The position numbers and the translations under genes are program-made. Under the pieces are notes generated by a model. The model did no database searches, was not told the origin of the DNA, and was given only the letters and a program-made list of their open reading frames with translations. Below are positions 26,023 to 35,319 of a DNA stretch of 64,000 nt, one piece after another (positions within the stretch are counted from its first letter, which is position 1; every line of letters starts with the position of its first letter). This DNA comes from Jiulongibacter sp024742395 (GTDB lineage Bacteria; Bacteroidota; Bacteroidia; Cytophagales; Spirosomataceae): assembly GCA_965249455.1 (NCBI GenBank), contig OZ252236.1, forward strand, positions 1 through 64,000. Reading direction: 5' to 3'.

Positions 26023-29000
26023 TAGCTTTTAGTGTTTTTAATGATTGATTCCCTCCAAAAAGCTTGAAGAACAGGTACTACAAACATGGTCATGATTTGA
26101 ATAGTCATTCCGCCGACTGTAGGTATGGCCATTGGAACCATAATGTCAGCTCCTTTTCCAGTGGACGATAATACTGGCAGCAAGGCGATGATTGCAACAG
26201 CAGTGGTCATCATGGCCGGACGAACTCTTTTTTTACCCGCTTCAAGTACGGCGGCTCGCACTTCTTGGACTGTTTTGGGTTGTCTCTTTTCAAAAACTTG
26301 ATGGATGTATGTTCCCATTATTACTCCATCATCTGTGGCTATTCCGAAAAGAGCAATGAAACCAACCCACACTGCCACACTGAGGTTTATATTCTTCACT
26401 TGGAATAGGTCTCGGATATTTGTATCCGCTATGGAAAAGTCTAAGAACCATGCTTGACTGTAGAACCAAAGCATTATAAACCCACCTGCAAAAGCCACAA
26501 ATACTCCTGAAAAGTGAATAGAAGAGGCAATGACCGTTTTGAACTGAAAATAGAGGAGAAGAAAAATGACCAAGAGACTAATGGGTATAACGATAGATAG
26601 ACGTTTGATTGCTCTTACTTGGTTTTCATAACTCCCAGAGAACTTATAGCTCACTCCATTCGGAACAATAAGCTCACCTGAATCAATTTTCTTTTGGATC
26701 GCATTTTGTGCTGCATTCACCACATCTACTTCGGCTGCTTCTTTTTGCTTGTCAAATAGTACGTAGCCTACTAAAAAGGTCTCTTCACTTTTAATCATTT
26801 GCGGGCCTCTTAGGTATTCAATATCAAGTAGTTGCCCTAATGGAATTTGGGTTTCTGTAGGGGTGGGTATGAGTATCTTTTTTATTTCCTCTGGATCACT
26901 ACGCAACTCTCTGGGATATCGAACTCTTACAGGGAATCGTTCTCTACCCTCTACGGTAGAAGTGATTTTCATTCCACCTATGGCCGTTTCAATTGTTTGC
27001 TGAACATCTTCAACACTTAAACCATAACGAGCAATTTGTTCCCGGTTAATATTGAGATGTAAATAGGGCTTACCTACTATTCTGTCGGCAAAAACAGCCT
27101 CTGCTTTTACTGAAGGTACTTCTTTCAAAATGCTTTCCAGTTGCATTCCAAATTTTTCAATTGTGGGCAAGTCCGGGCCGTACACTTTAATTCCCATTGG
27201 AGCACGCATTCCAGTTTGTAACATAACTAAGCGTGTTTCTATTGGCTGCAATCTGGGTGCAGAAGTGACACCAGGGACTTTTGTAACTTTTACTATCTCT
27301 TCCCAAATATCGTCTGGAGACTTTATTTGAGAACGCCAGTTTCGATAGAAACTCCCATTGGGGTCTTTTGTCATTTCCGAAGCAGTCACTCCCCTTTGTA
27401 AAGCGTCTTCGTTGTTTAAAGAATCTCCACTTGTAAGAATAAACCTACCTTGATTATCTGTTTTAAATCGCTCTCTGTGTCCATCAATATCTACAATAAA
27501 CTCAGGCTTGTAATTGATAATATTCTCGTACATTGACACTGGGGCAGGGTCTAATGCAGACTCTGCTCTTCCCATTTTACCGACAACCATATCAACTTCC
27601 GGAATACTGCTAACCATCATGTCTAGCTGTCCAAGTACTTGCCTGTTTTGCTCAACACCAGAATGAGGCATGGAGGTAGGCATTAAGAGATAACTTCCTT
27701 CATTCAATGAAGGCATAAACTCTGAGCCTATGCCGGGAAAGATGTTTGAGGCAGATTGATATGCTTTAGTCTTTTTAACAGACTCTCCTAAAAAACCGAA
27801 TGTACTATCGAAACCAAGCCAAGCTAAAACACCAAATAAAATGGTGAAAGCTGGTAGCAAGAGAAATTTTCCTTTGTTAACTAAACACCATTTTAAAACA
27901 GGCTCATAGAAATGAACGATAGCAAGTAGAGCAGCGAGTAATAAGCCAATTAAAGAAACTACAAAAATAAAATTGATAATAATGGAATTACCTACGCCTA
28001 ACGGCATCCATTCTTCTGTAAGGAAATACCCAGCTGTTAACACAGCCAATATAATGTTTATATGGCTTGGGAGCTTTGCATACCTTTCAGTCCATTTAGC
28101 TTCAAATAGGTTATTTAGTCCTACAAAGACCAGAACCAAGGGTAGTGCTGTTTTTGTATAAATCATAAAGACAACACCTAAGCCTATAAACGAAAGATTC
28201 CAAAGCCTCCGAATTTGCTTCTTGTTATAGTTTATTCCAAAAATAAAATAAGCTAAGGTTGGTAATATGACTAAACCCAAGGCGAATGAGCCAAGCAATG
28301 CATATGTTTTTGTGAAAGCTAAGGGTCTGAATAGCTTCCCTTCGGCTGATTGCATTGCAAAAACAGGAACAAAACTTACAACAGTTGTTGCTAAAGCCGT
28401 TGTAATTGCTCCAGCAACTTCGGATGCTCCTTCATAAATCACATTAAGGAGCTTTGTGCCCTTTACATTTTTGTTTTCGGGCATCTCCAGATGCCGAATG
28501 ATATTCTCAACGAAAACTATCCCGACATCTACCATTACACCAATGGCAATGGCAATTCCTGAGAGTGCAACTACATTAGCATCAACACCAGTATACCTCA
28601 TTACTATAAAGGTCATCAAAACACCTACGGGCAATAAACTAGATATGATAATGGATGCTCTAAGGTTTAATAGCAAAACAAGAACAACGATAATGCTTAT
28701 TATTATTTCGTGCGAAAGAGCCGTTTCAAGTGTACCTATTGTTTCATTTATAAGCTGTGTACGATCATAAAAAGGAACTATAGTTAATTGACTTTCTGTG
28801 CCATTTGCAAGGGTCTTTTTAGGAAGCCCCGATGCAATTTCTTTAATCTTTCCTTTTACGTTGTTTATGACTTCTAGAGGGTTTGAGCCGTATCTGGCGA
28901 CAATTACACCACCAACTACTTCAGCTCCACCTTTATCTAGTAAACCACGGCGAGTAGCTGGGCCAAGTGATACAACAGCAATATCCTTTATGCGGATTGG

Positions 29001-29816
29001 GACATTGTTCTGAACTGCTACTACTGCTTTTTCAATATCTTCTACTTTCTTGATGTAGCCTAAGCCACGGACCAGGTACTCGGCTTTATTAATTTCTATA
29101 GTTTTGGCACCTACATCTCTATTTGACTTTTGAACGGCTTGCATTACTTTATGTAATGGAATGTTGTATGCTTTTAAAGCATCTGGGTTGACATCTATCT
29201 GATATTCTTTAACATAGCCGCCAATAGATGCAACTTCTGATACCCCTTCTACAGCATTGAGGCTATATTTGACATAAAAGTCTTGTGCGGTACGAATATC
29301 TTGTAAATCCCATCCCCCAGTTGGGTTTCCTTCTTTATCCCTACCTTCCAGGGTGTACCAATAAACTTGTCCCAAAGCTGTTGCATCAGGACCTAGCGTT
29401 GGCTGAACTCCATCAGGCAGCAAAGCGGAAGGTAGCGAGTTTAGCTTTTCTAATATTCTAGATCTTGACCAATAGAATTCTATGTCTTCATCAAAAATGA
29501 TGTTGATCATAGAAAAACCGAATATGGATGAACTTCTAATTGACTTTACTCCTGGAATTCCTAATAAATAGGTAGTTAAAGGATATGAGATTTGATCTTC
29601 TATATCCTGAGGTGATCGCCCTTGCCATTGAGAAAATACAATTTGCTGGTTTTCCCCAATGTCTGGTATAGCGTCTACAGGAATTGGGTCTTTTGGAATA
29701 AAGTTGGTATTCCAGTTAAAGGGAGAAGTTGCTATTCCCCAAATTACTAGTGTAACTAGAATTAAGATGGTTACTAGCCTGTTTTCAAGGAAGTATTTTA
29801 TTATCTGATTGAGCAT
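26022..29816 (-). CDS. cusA: CusA-like heavy-metal efflux RND transporter
   Basis: This is the inner-membrane proton-driven pump of the Cus complex, about 1264 residues from MLNQIIKYFLENR. Family marks include DAIPDIGENQQIVFSQWQGR, the periplasmic porter domains, VALSGIAIAIGVMVDVGIVFVENI (transmembrane 4) and FGIATDDGVIMGTYIHQVFEKR. It is about 220 residues longer than E. coli CusA. The extra sequence lies between transmembrane segments 5 and 7 (about 530-660) and contains several additional hydrophobic spans, as in other Bacteroidota homologues. The neighbours point to copper or silver as substrate. Confidence 0.93.
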   Translation of the reverse strand: MLNQIIKYFLENRLVTILILVTLVIWGIATSPFNWNTNFIPKDPIPVDAIPDIGENQQIVFSQWQGRSPQDIEDQISYPLTTYLLGIPGVKSIRSSSIFGFSMINIIFDEDIEFYWSRSRILEKLNSLPSALLPDGVQPTLGPDATALGQVYWYTLEGRDKEGNPTGGWDLQDIRTAQDFYVKYSLNAVEGVSEVASIGGYVKEYQIDVNPDALKAYNIPLHKVMQAVQKSNRDVGAKTIEINKAEYLVRGLGYIKKVEDIEKAVVAVQNNVPIRIKDIAVVSLGPATRRGLLDKGGAEVVGGVIVARYGSNPLEVINNVKGKIKEIASGLPKKTLANGTESQLTIVPFYDRTQLINETIGTLETALSHEIIISIIVVLVLLLNLRASIIISSLLPVGVLMTFIVMRYTGVDANVVALSGIAIAIGVMVDVGIVFVENIIRHLEMPENKNVKGTKLLNVIYEGASEVAGAITTALATTVVSFVPVFAMQSAEGKLFRPLAFTKTYALLGSFALGLVILPTLAYFIFGINYNKKQIRRLWNLSFIGLGVVFMIYTKTALPLVLVFVGLNNLFEAKWTERYAKLPSHINIILAVLTAGYFLTEEWMPLGVGNSIIINFIFVVSLIGLLLAALLAIVHFYEPVLKWCLVNKGKFLLLPAFTILFGVLAWLGFDSTFGFLGESVKKTKAYQSASNIFPGIGSEFMPSLNEGSYLLMPTSMPHSGVEQNRQVLGQLDMMVSSIPEVDMVVGKMGRAESALDPAPVSMYENIINYKPEFIVDIDGHRERFKTDNQGRFILTSGDSLNNEDALQRGVTASEMTKDPNGSFYRNWRSQIKSPDDIWEEIVKVTKVPGVTSAPRLQPIETRLVMLQTGMRAPMGIKVYGPDLPTIEKFGMQLESILKEVPSVKAEAVFADRIVGKPYLHLNINREQIARYGLSVEDVQQTIETAIGGMKITSTVEGRERFPVRVRYPRELRSDPEEIKKILIPTPTETQIPLGQLLDIEYLRGPQMIKSEETFLVGYVLFDKQKEAAEVDVVNAAQNAIQKKIDSGELIVPNGVSYKFSGSYENQVRAIKRLSIVIPISLLVIFLLLYFQFKTVIASSIHFSGVFVAFAGGFIMLWFYSQAWFLDFSIADTNIRDLFQVKNINLSVAVWVGFIALFGIATDDGVIMGTYIHQVFEKRQPKTVQEVRAAVLEAGKKRVRPAMMTTAVAIIALLPVLSSTGKGADIMVPMAIPTVGGMTIQIMTMFVVPVLQAFWRESIIKNTKS

Positions 29817-29924
29817 AATACACAAGAAAATGAATGAACTTAAAAGGACAATTCAGGGCACGAAATGCCAAAAACAATCAACAAGACAATTAAAGCTCGT
29901 TAAACGTTTTCTATGTATTATGTA

Positions 29925-30338
29925 TCAAATTAAGAAGGTTTGGAACAAGACTTGAGAGTCTTTTTCAAGGAGAGGAGGAGGATAAGGAAAAACAGAAACA
30001 TGTTTGCCTTCCTTATTAAGAAAATTGAAAACAAAAGAATAAACAAATGAGATGAGTAATGTTTGATTTAAATTAAAAACAGGAAAAACAGTATCCTGAT
30101 TTTCATCAACCTCCATTACCTGATGTAGATTTTTACAACACGATTGTTTATCTAATTGCTCATCTTCACAATTAGATTTTTTTTTCTTTTCGGCGGGCAT
30201 TCCACAGTCTAAGTGCTCAATGCCTATTGAAAGGGAACTTTCCACAGCCCTGCCTCCGCAATAGTGAGTATTCATGGCGAAACCCATACTACTAGCAAGA
30301 ATAGTTAGGGCTAAAAATATGGATATTACCTTTTTCAC
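29925..30338 (-). CDS. HYC_CC_PP family secreted protein, first gene of the copper operon
   Basis: The 137-residue protein starts with a signal peptide (MKKVISIFLALTILASSMGFA) and shows the three family marks in order: NTHYCGG (HYC), CGMPAEKKKKSNCEDEQLDKQSCCKN (CC), and VFPYPPPLLEKD (PP). A hydrophobic stretch sits near residues 88-108. The family is Bacteroidota-specific and regularly leads copper-efflux operons, so a metal-sensing or metal-carrying role is likely but unproved. It lies about 110 bp upstream of cusA and downstream of a palindrome that may control the operon. Confidence 0.88.
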   Translation of the reverse strand: MKKVISIFLALTILASSMGFAMNTHYCGGRAVESSLSIGIEHLDCGMPAEKKKKSNCEDEQLDKQSCCKNLHQVMEVDENQDTVFPVFNLNQTLLISFVYSFVFNFLNKEGKHVSVFPYPPPLLEKDSQVLFQTFLI

Positions 30339-30361
30339 GAAATAAAGTTAATCAAAGCGTT

Positions 30362-30390
30362 CTAAATGAATTTATATTTTATTCATTTAG
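30362..30390. promoter_or_regulatory. 10-bp inverted repeat upstream of the copper operon
   Basis: CTAAATGAAT at 30362-30371 and ATTCATTTAG at 30381-30390 form a perfect inverted repeat with a 9-bp AT spacer, 24 bp upstream of the HYC_CC_PP start codon. This is a good position for an operator or an activator site overlapping the promoter. No regulator gene for the operon is visible nearby. Confidence 0.45.
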
Positions 30391-30850
30391 ATTTACATAA
30401 TTTGGAATTCGTCGTTATTATTAATGCATTCATATGGAATCGATACAAATTTTTGAACTCCTTTAAATATGTTTTTATACATTAATTAAAAAAACAGATG
30501 ATTCTTTCTTTCCAGAATAGTTTACGCCGCTTACCTGCCTACGTCGGCTTCAATACAGCTTAATCTTCCTTCGGATTCCTCAATTCAGGAAGGTTTTTTA
30601 TCTTCTCAAGCTAAGCAGGTTTTGAAATCTCAAGGTGTTTGATTGCTTACTTTGGGTTTGGATTAACCTTAGCAGTTTTTGGGGACAAAGCGTAATAAAG
30701 AGCATTCCCAGAATCTTAATATTCACCTTAAAACATTTTGGTGTTCCGTAATTTTTTTAATTTCATAGTTTTAATTTTGGACAATCTTACTGAGCTTAAG
30801 AAACAGGTATGCCCGATTCGAGCTGAATATAAATTTGACTATAAGTTCAA
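30391..30850. other. Intergenic gap between the copper operon and the integrase
   Basis: No gene is recognised here. The only structure I see is a short hairpin near 30570-30600 (CTTCCT and AGGAAG arms) followed by a T-run on the plus strand, which could be a leftover terminator. Confidence 0.5.
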
Positions 30851-32050
30851 TCAAATACTCCAATTTTTCATGGCTTCAATTTTACTCTCAGAACCTATTT
30901 GAATGTATTTCTGAAAGGAAGCCAAATCCCTATGACCCGTCATTGATTGTATGACAGGAATTGGGATTCCTTTCATGATAGAAAGTGTAATAAATGTTCT
31001 TCGGCCTACATGGGATTTTAAAAGTTCATATCTAGGAACAATTGATTCAAACCTTTTTCCTCCCTGAAATTTGACCAGTTTCTGAGGATCATTAATACCT
31101 ACTTTCATCCCTACTTCCTTTAAATAAGAATTAAGCTTTTGCTGTGATATTTTGGGAAGTTTAAAATTATACTTCTCTAGAATTGCTGAGGAATAAGCAT
31201 TGAGTGGAATTCTAATCTCGGAACTAGTTTTAATTACATTCAGACAAATTTCATTATTAATTATGTTGGATTTGGTCAAGTTCTGAATATCTGATTCTCT
31301 AAGTCCTGTGACACATGCGAAAACAAATAGGTCTCTAACTCGATCTAGCCTATTATTATCTTCAAAATCATGATTCCAAAGTAGTTTTAACTCCCTTTCG
31401 TTTAAAGCAATTTTGGTAGATGGTTTTTCCTCCAGCATTTTGAATTTCACCAAATGCCTTGAATCGTATATGTTGTAGTTGGCACAATAGTTTAAAAAAG
31501 TTTTAAGAATTTTTAAACGCTTATTTACCGTACTATTTGTGTGTCCCTTTTTTAGAATTAACCATGCCCTAAAACTTTCATAAAATGAGAAATCAATATC
31601 ATCTAAAACAAAATCTCTGTTCTTCTTAAATTCTAAAATTTGATTTCTTAAAACACCGTAGCCTTTTATAGTGGTGTACTTGAACTCAGCACTTTTGAAT
31701 TCGGTAAATTTTTCATACCAGAATTTAAAATACCTACTATCGGTCACCTTAGGTTTCAATTCTGCAGAAATTGTTTCAAAAGTTAGAGTTTCATTATTCA
31801 CAGTTTTTGAGAATATGATATCCTTTATCTCTTGATGTTTCTTCTCCAGAAGTAAGTTAATTTTAACATGGTCTTTGGTCCCATTTAGCTTTTTTACTTT
31901 TTGGTTTTTATGATCCCAATTATCAGGGTTGATTTTTTGACCAGTGCTGTAAAGTTTTGTTTTACTATCAATACATACCTGAACATAAACTGCAATATCA
32001 CCCTTTCTCCTTTTATAATCTGGTCTTAATTTAAGTTTTGTACTCGCCAT
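30851..32050 (-). CDS. Tyrosine recombinase / phage-type integrase
   Basis: The 399-residue full-length integrase has an N-terminal arm-binding region (MASTKLKLRPDYKRRKGDIAVYVQV), a SAM-like core-binding domain (about 95-190), and a catalytic domain with the expected residues. These are Arg in CVTGLRESDIQNL, Lys in VIKTSSEIRIPL, His-x-x-Arg in HVGRRTFITL, His in TGHRDL and Tyr in FQKYIQIG. It matches the Bacteroidota integrases of conjugative or mobilisable islands. It starts about 130 bp from a tRNA-3'-end-like sequence. The metal genes and the small helix-turn-helix genes to its left may be its cargo; that link is inference. Confidence 0.93.
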   Translation of the reverse strand: MASTKLKLRPDYKRRKGDIAVYVQVCIDSKTKLYSTGQKINPDNWDHKNQKVKKLNGTKDHVKINLLLEKKHQEIKDIIFSKTVNNETLTFETISAELKPKVTDSRYFKFWYEKFTEFKSAEFKYTTIKGYGVLRNQILEFKKNRDFVLDDIDFSFYESFRAWLILKKGHTNSTVNKRLKILKTFLNYCANYNIYDSRHLVKFKMLEEKPSTKIALNERELKLLWNHDFEDNNRLDRVRDLFVFACVTGLRESDIQNLTKSNIINNEICLNVIKTSSEIRIPLNAYSSAILEKYNFKLPKISQQKLNSYLKEVGMKVGINDPQKLVKFQGGKRFESIVPRYELLKSHVGRRTFITLSIMKGIPIPVIQSMTGHRDLASFQKYIQIGSESKIEAMKNWSI

Positions 32051-32181
32051 ATATTTTTATAAGTGTATAAGTAAATGTAAAAGTAAAATAATGATAAATA
32101 GCATACAACTAAATCGAACGATACACATAAAATACTTATAATTAATACATTTAAGTATAATATGGTCTCATGTAGTTCATA

Positions 32182-32207
32182 AGGTTCGATTCCTGGCGGG
32201 GCTACAT
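32182..32207 (+). other. tRNA 3'-end-like sequence, candidate attachment site
   Basis: The segment reads AAGGTTCGATTCC followed by TGGCGGGGCTACA. It has the conserved TTCGATT loop, a partial T-stem and an acceptor-like end, but no 5' half of a tRNA precedes it. Such a lone 3' end next to an integrase gene (start at 32050) is the usual result of integration into a tRNA. A short inverted repeat (AAGTATAA and TTATACTT) flanks it. I found no second copy in the window, so the other boundary is unproved. Confidence 0.4.
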
Positions 32208-32348
32208 TTCTTATACTTTATTATTAAAAGTAGCTTCTCCCTGTCACCTTCTTTCTACTTGGAGAAGATTAGATTCGATAATTTTTGATCTTGTGTTGTC
32301 AGCTTCTCGTTCCAATGTGCGTTCAACACAGGTTGAGCTAGCGGTTGT

Positions 32349-32397
32349 GTTGGTCAGAGACCAACTTTCACACCTGCGAAGTCTTTAGACTTCGCAG
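32349..32397. repeat. Double palindromic repeat element
   Basis: Two hairpins lie side by side: GTTGGTC/GACCAAC (7-bp arms, 32349-32365), then CTGCGAAGTCT/AGACTTCGCAG (11-bp arms, 2-bp loop, 32374-32397). The second hairpin with its flanks recurs at 36843-36866. This is a dispersed REP-like element or non-autonomous mobile unit. Confidence 0.7.
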
Positions 32398-32499
32398 AAC
32401 GGGAAGTTGTTTACTAATTGAGATTTAATCTAATCAATGTTCATAAAATGTATATATTTCGTAAAAATTAAATCGATAATTTAGTAATATATACATTCA

Positions 32500-33336
32500 A
32501 TGTTACTAAAAAACATTAAACCCATATTAGCAAAAACTAGTAAATACTTGGAGCTCAAATCAGAATGGCTGAAAACTTGGACTTCAATTGGAGCTAATAT
32601 TGTGACTATTATTGGCCTGCTTATAGCATACTTTACTTTGCATACACAACTAAAAACAAACGAAGAACAATCTACACAATTTACTTCCTCGCTATTACAA
32701 CAGCAAAAAAGAGATTCTGTTATGACGATGTCATTCCAACTGCAAGCTGACTACTATCAAGAACAGACTAAGTTGATGAAAAAACAAATTGAAACTTATA
32801 AAGCCACTGATGAAAAGAAACGACAGTTTGACAGTACTTCATTTGCTGAAAATATAAAACTGGTTAGGCAAAACCTAAATCAAGATGCAGAACTATTTAA
32901 GTATAACGCTGATCTAACTCAGCCCTTAATTCTTGTAAACAATCCCAAAATTGATGTCCCGATAAATGAAGAGGCTGACTCACGGATTCTTGAAGTAAAA
33001 ACAACGAACATTGGTCAGAGGTCAGCTGAGATGGTCCAACTGAAAGTTTATATACTTGCTTTTCAATACGGTCAGATTAATACTTTGGAATTGTATGATT
33101 CCAAAGAAGTAGTCTATGACATCATTGAAAAAGAGCGGACACGTGAGAATAAGTTTATGTTTGTTACCCCCAATAAAAGACCAATCATTGTTATTTGTGA
33201 GGTTAATTATTGGGATGGATTAATCAAAAAGAAAAATACTTTCACAAAATACTTTCAGTCACGGGAGATAGGTAATCATTTTGATATTTTAGATTATCAG
33301 ACAATTGATCAAGTAAATGAATTCTTCAAACACTAG
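32500..33336 (+). CDS. Membrane-anchored coiled-coil protein, unknown function
   Basis: The 278-residue protein has one hydrophobic span near residues 31-48 (GANIVTIIGLLIAYFTLH). A long polar helical region follows (about 50-140), rich in Gln, Lys and Glu and likely coiled coil. The C-terminal beta-rich part (about 145-270) includes LILVNNPKIDVPIN and KRPIIVICEVNYWDG. The layout suggests a single-span protein with an extracytoplasmic or cytoplasmic sensor-like domain. I recognise no family. It is the first gene right of the candidate island boundary and is flanked by palindromic repeats. Confidence 0.65.
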   Translation: MLLKNIKPILAKTSKYLELKSEWLKTWTSIGANIVTIIGLLIAYFTLHTQLKTNEEQSTQFTSSLLQQQKRDSVMTMSFQLQADYYQEQTKLMKKQIETYKATDEKKRQFDSTSFAENIKLVRQNLNQDAELFKYNADLTQPLILVNNPKIDVPINEEADSRILEVKTTNIGQRSAEMVQLKVYILAFQYGQINTLELYDSKEVVYDIIEKERTRENKFMFVTPNKRPIIVICEVNYWDGLIKKKNTFTKYFQSREIGNHFDILDYQTIDQVNEFFKH

Positions 33337-33495
33337 CCCTTTTAATACTAGTTAAAAGGAACCCCGAAGGATTTCATCTGTTTTTTTAGATATTTTTCCC
33401 CTTGCAGAGTCTCGCCAAAAATGAACCAACAATAGAAAATGCCGTTCCTGAAACGGAAATTCAGCTTATGTTAAACAAAAAAAGGGAAGTAATAA

Positions 33496-34032
33496 TTGGA
33501 AATGAACTACATACTTATTCATATTACTATATTAAATTTAGAAACTGGACAGAAATATAAAAAGGGCTTAAATCGTCCAGGAGTACAAAACCCAAGCCTT
33601 AAAGTATTTGCCACGGGTCAAGAATATGAAGTAAGTGGAACTTATTCCTATAGTGGCAAAGACTATCGCTACATTTTACATTCAGAGTCAGTAGGATTCA
33701 ACAGTAATCACTTTTATCAAGCAAAAATTAAAACCAAACATCAAAAGAAGTCTTTGGGAATATTTTTCAATTCTCAGTGTACTCAAATATTAATGAACGG
33801 TAATGCTGAGTCTGGAGTATATTTGCCGCCTTACAGTGCTGAAATATGTGGCCAGAACTGGGTATATAGAACATATGGCGGTTATTGCACAAGTTGTTCA
33901 AATACCACAATTGATATAAAGGACTGGTCGAATGATGATCCTTGTTATCAAAGTATTAATGCCGATGTAACCTTTATTTGTGCTGATGGGCAAGGAAGGT
34001 ATTTGACAATAAATCATTCATCATCTTATTAG
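33496..34032 (+). CDS. Hypothetical protein, possibly secreted by an unknown route
   Basis: The 178-residue protein has no clear signal peptide and is rich in Tyr, Ser and Asn. Six Cys residues fall mostly in the C-terminal half (FNSQCTQIL, AEICGQNW, GGYCTSCSNTT, DDPCYQS, VTFICADG), suggesting disulfides or a small metal site. The first 15 residues may belong to a different start (Met at 33502 is also possible). It lies two bases upstream of the next gene and is likely co-transcribed with it. No family recognised. Confidence 0.55.
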   Translation: MEMNYILIHITILNLETGQKYKKGLNRPGVQNPSLKVFATGQEYEVSGTYSYSGKDYRYILHSESVGFNSNHFYQAKIKTKHQKKSLGIFFNSQCTQILMNGNAESGVYLPPYSAEICGQNWVYRTYGGYCTSCSNTTIDIKDWSNDDPCYQSINADVTFICADGQGRYLTINHSSSY

Positions 34033-34033
34033 A

Positions 34034-34618
34034 ATGCGTTCATTTTTGTTTGTATTGGTATTTTGGGTTGCCTATACATTTGGAGTTAAGGCTCAAAATA
34101 TTGTTGAAGTAGGAGTTTATTCAGTTCTTGATGGGTGGGAATACGAAGGAGTTCGAGTACAAAGATGGGGCTATACGGATCCTTATTTTAATGTCTCCAT
34201 TCATCATTATTTTCTAAGAAATAGCCGTTCTTTCAAAATATATGGAGGCGTTCGAGGTAATGTTTACTTTAGAAGGGCTGGTCTGTATAGAACTAAGTCA
34301 TTGATTACTTCCTTTGAAAACGGGATAACTTATAATTTACATGTTCCCAAAATAATTAATTGTATCCCATTTGTTGGTTATGCGATTCAGATTCCACCTT
34401 TTGGAAACGATGATTTATTGGAGCATAGAAATTTCAGAACCGTTTTAATTAATGGAGGATTCTTAGTTAATGATTTTTATAACAAGAGAATAGGGATAAA
34501 GGCCTCTATTGATTTAACTCCCTTCAGTACAATAGTACGAGAGGACTTACCCTACCAAAACTTGAACAGAAAATTCAGATTAATGCTAAATGCAGCAGTA
34601 AGGTTAGATCGTAACTAA
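34034..34618 (+). CDS. Hypothetical secreted protein, outer-membrane-barrel-like
   Basis: The 194-residue protein has a signal peptide (MRSFLFVLVFWVAYTFGVKAQ) followed by alternating hydrophobic and aromatic strands (IVEVGVYSVLDGWEYEGV; FKIYGGVRGNVYFRR; FRLMLNAAVRLDRN at the very end). This fits a small outer-membrane beta barrel. It starts one base after the preceding gene ends. The function is unknown. Confidence 0.6.
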   Translation: MRSFLFVLVFWVAYTFGVKAQNIVEVGVYSVLDGWEYEGVRVQRWGYTDPYFNVSIHHYFLRNSRSFKIYGGVRGNVYFRRAGLYRTKSLITSFENGITYNLHVPKIINCIPFVGYAIQIPPFGNDDLLEHRNFRTVLINGGFLVNDFYNKRIGIKASIDLTPFSTIVREDLPYQNLNRKFRLMLNAAVRLDRN

Positions 34619-34807
34619 ATAAACACTTTAGGCATTTATTTGAACCAAATATTCCACTTGAATTAAAGATGAAACAATACCGATAAATTACTTAAGTTAT
34701 CCTCATGTACTTATTTATCGGGAAATATTAACTCTCTGTTTTACAGATAAGGGAATTTTTGGTATGCCCGATAAGAAGCCATTTCATTTCTCAAAAAATC
34801 TAATACA

Positions 34808-35154
34808 ATGAAAAAAATTATTTTTTAATCCTCGGTTTTATTTTTACTTGTTCATGTCAATCACTTAAAGATTCTCCAGATCCGAATTTGATATTTGACA
34901 AAAACGATCCTGAACTTTCTGGATACTTTAGTGATACTGGTGTTGACATTGATGTAAAAGATAATAGGCTTGTTTTTAAAGATTTAAATGTGTTAGAGGA
35001 TTTTATTCAGCGAATGAAAAACGCGGATATTGATAAACTTAATATTTGGAGCCAAAAGTTTAACTTTGAAAATTTTGATGGGGTATATCAAGAACTCTAT
35101 AAAAATGGGAAAATTTCTGACATCAGTTTCTTTCAAAAAATAATATACCAGTAA
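34808..35154 (+). pseudogene. Frameshifted small lipoprotein gene
   Basis: The ATG at 34808 reads MKKIIF and then stops within a run of six T. If the run had one more T, the frame would continue ...LILGFIFTCSCQSLKDSPDPN into the long downstream frame (to 35154), giving a lipoprotein-type signal with a Cys after it. The intact part (from 34888) encodes acidic, helical sequence with no family I know. The shift is either a real mutation, phase variation at a homopolymer, or a sequencing error. The 34888 ATG lacks a signal peptide and is an unlikely true start. Confidence 0.65.
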
Positions 35155-35319
35155 TTCCAGATGTAAGCTTCCACAAACGGAACTCGTCTGAAGGTTTTAG
35201 TCCTAAAGTCTTCAAATCACTAATGATTCCTGTTGCTAGATTTAGCCCATTTGATGATTTTGGGAACTTATTACTTTAAATGCTCAGAGTCCTTGACGGA
35301 GACTCCAAGAGGGAAAATT

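Noticed and set aside
32161..32207. Complete tRNA gene
   Set aside because: Only the T-arm and acceptor-like end are present; no anticodon arm, D-arm or matching 5' acceptor strand can be found upstream.
34888..35154. Separate cytoplasmic gene starting at 34888
   Set aside because: The signal-like sequence in the same frame just upstream and the six-T run make a frameshifted lipoprotein more likely than a real start here.
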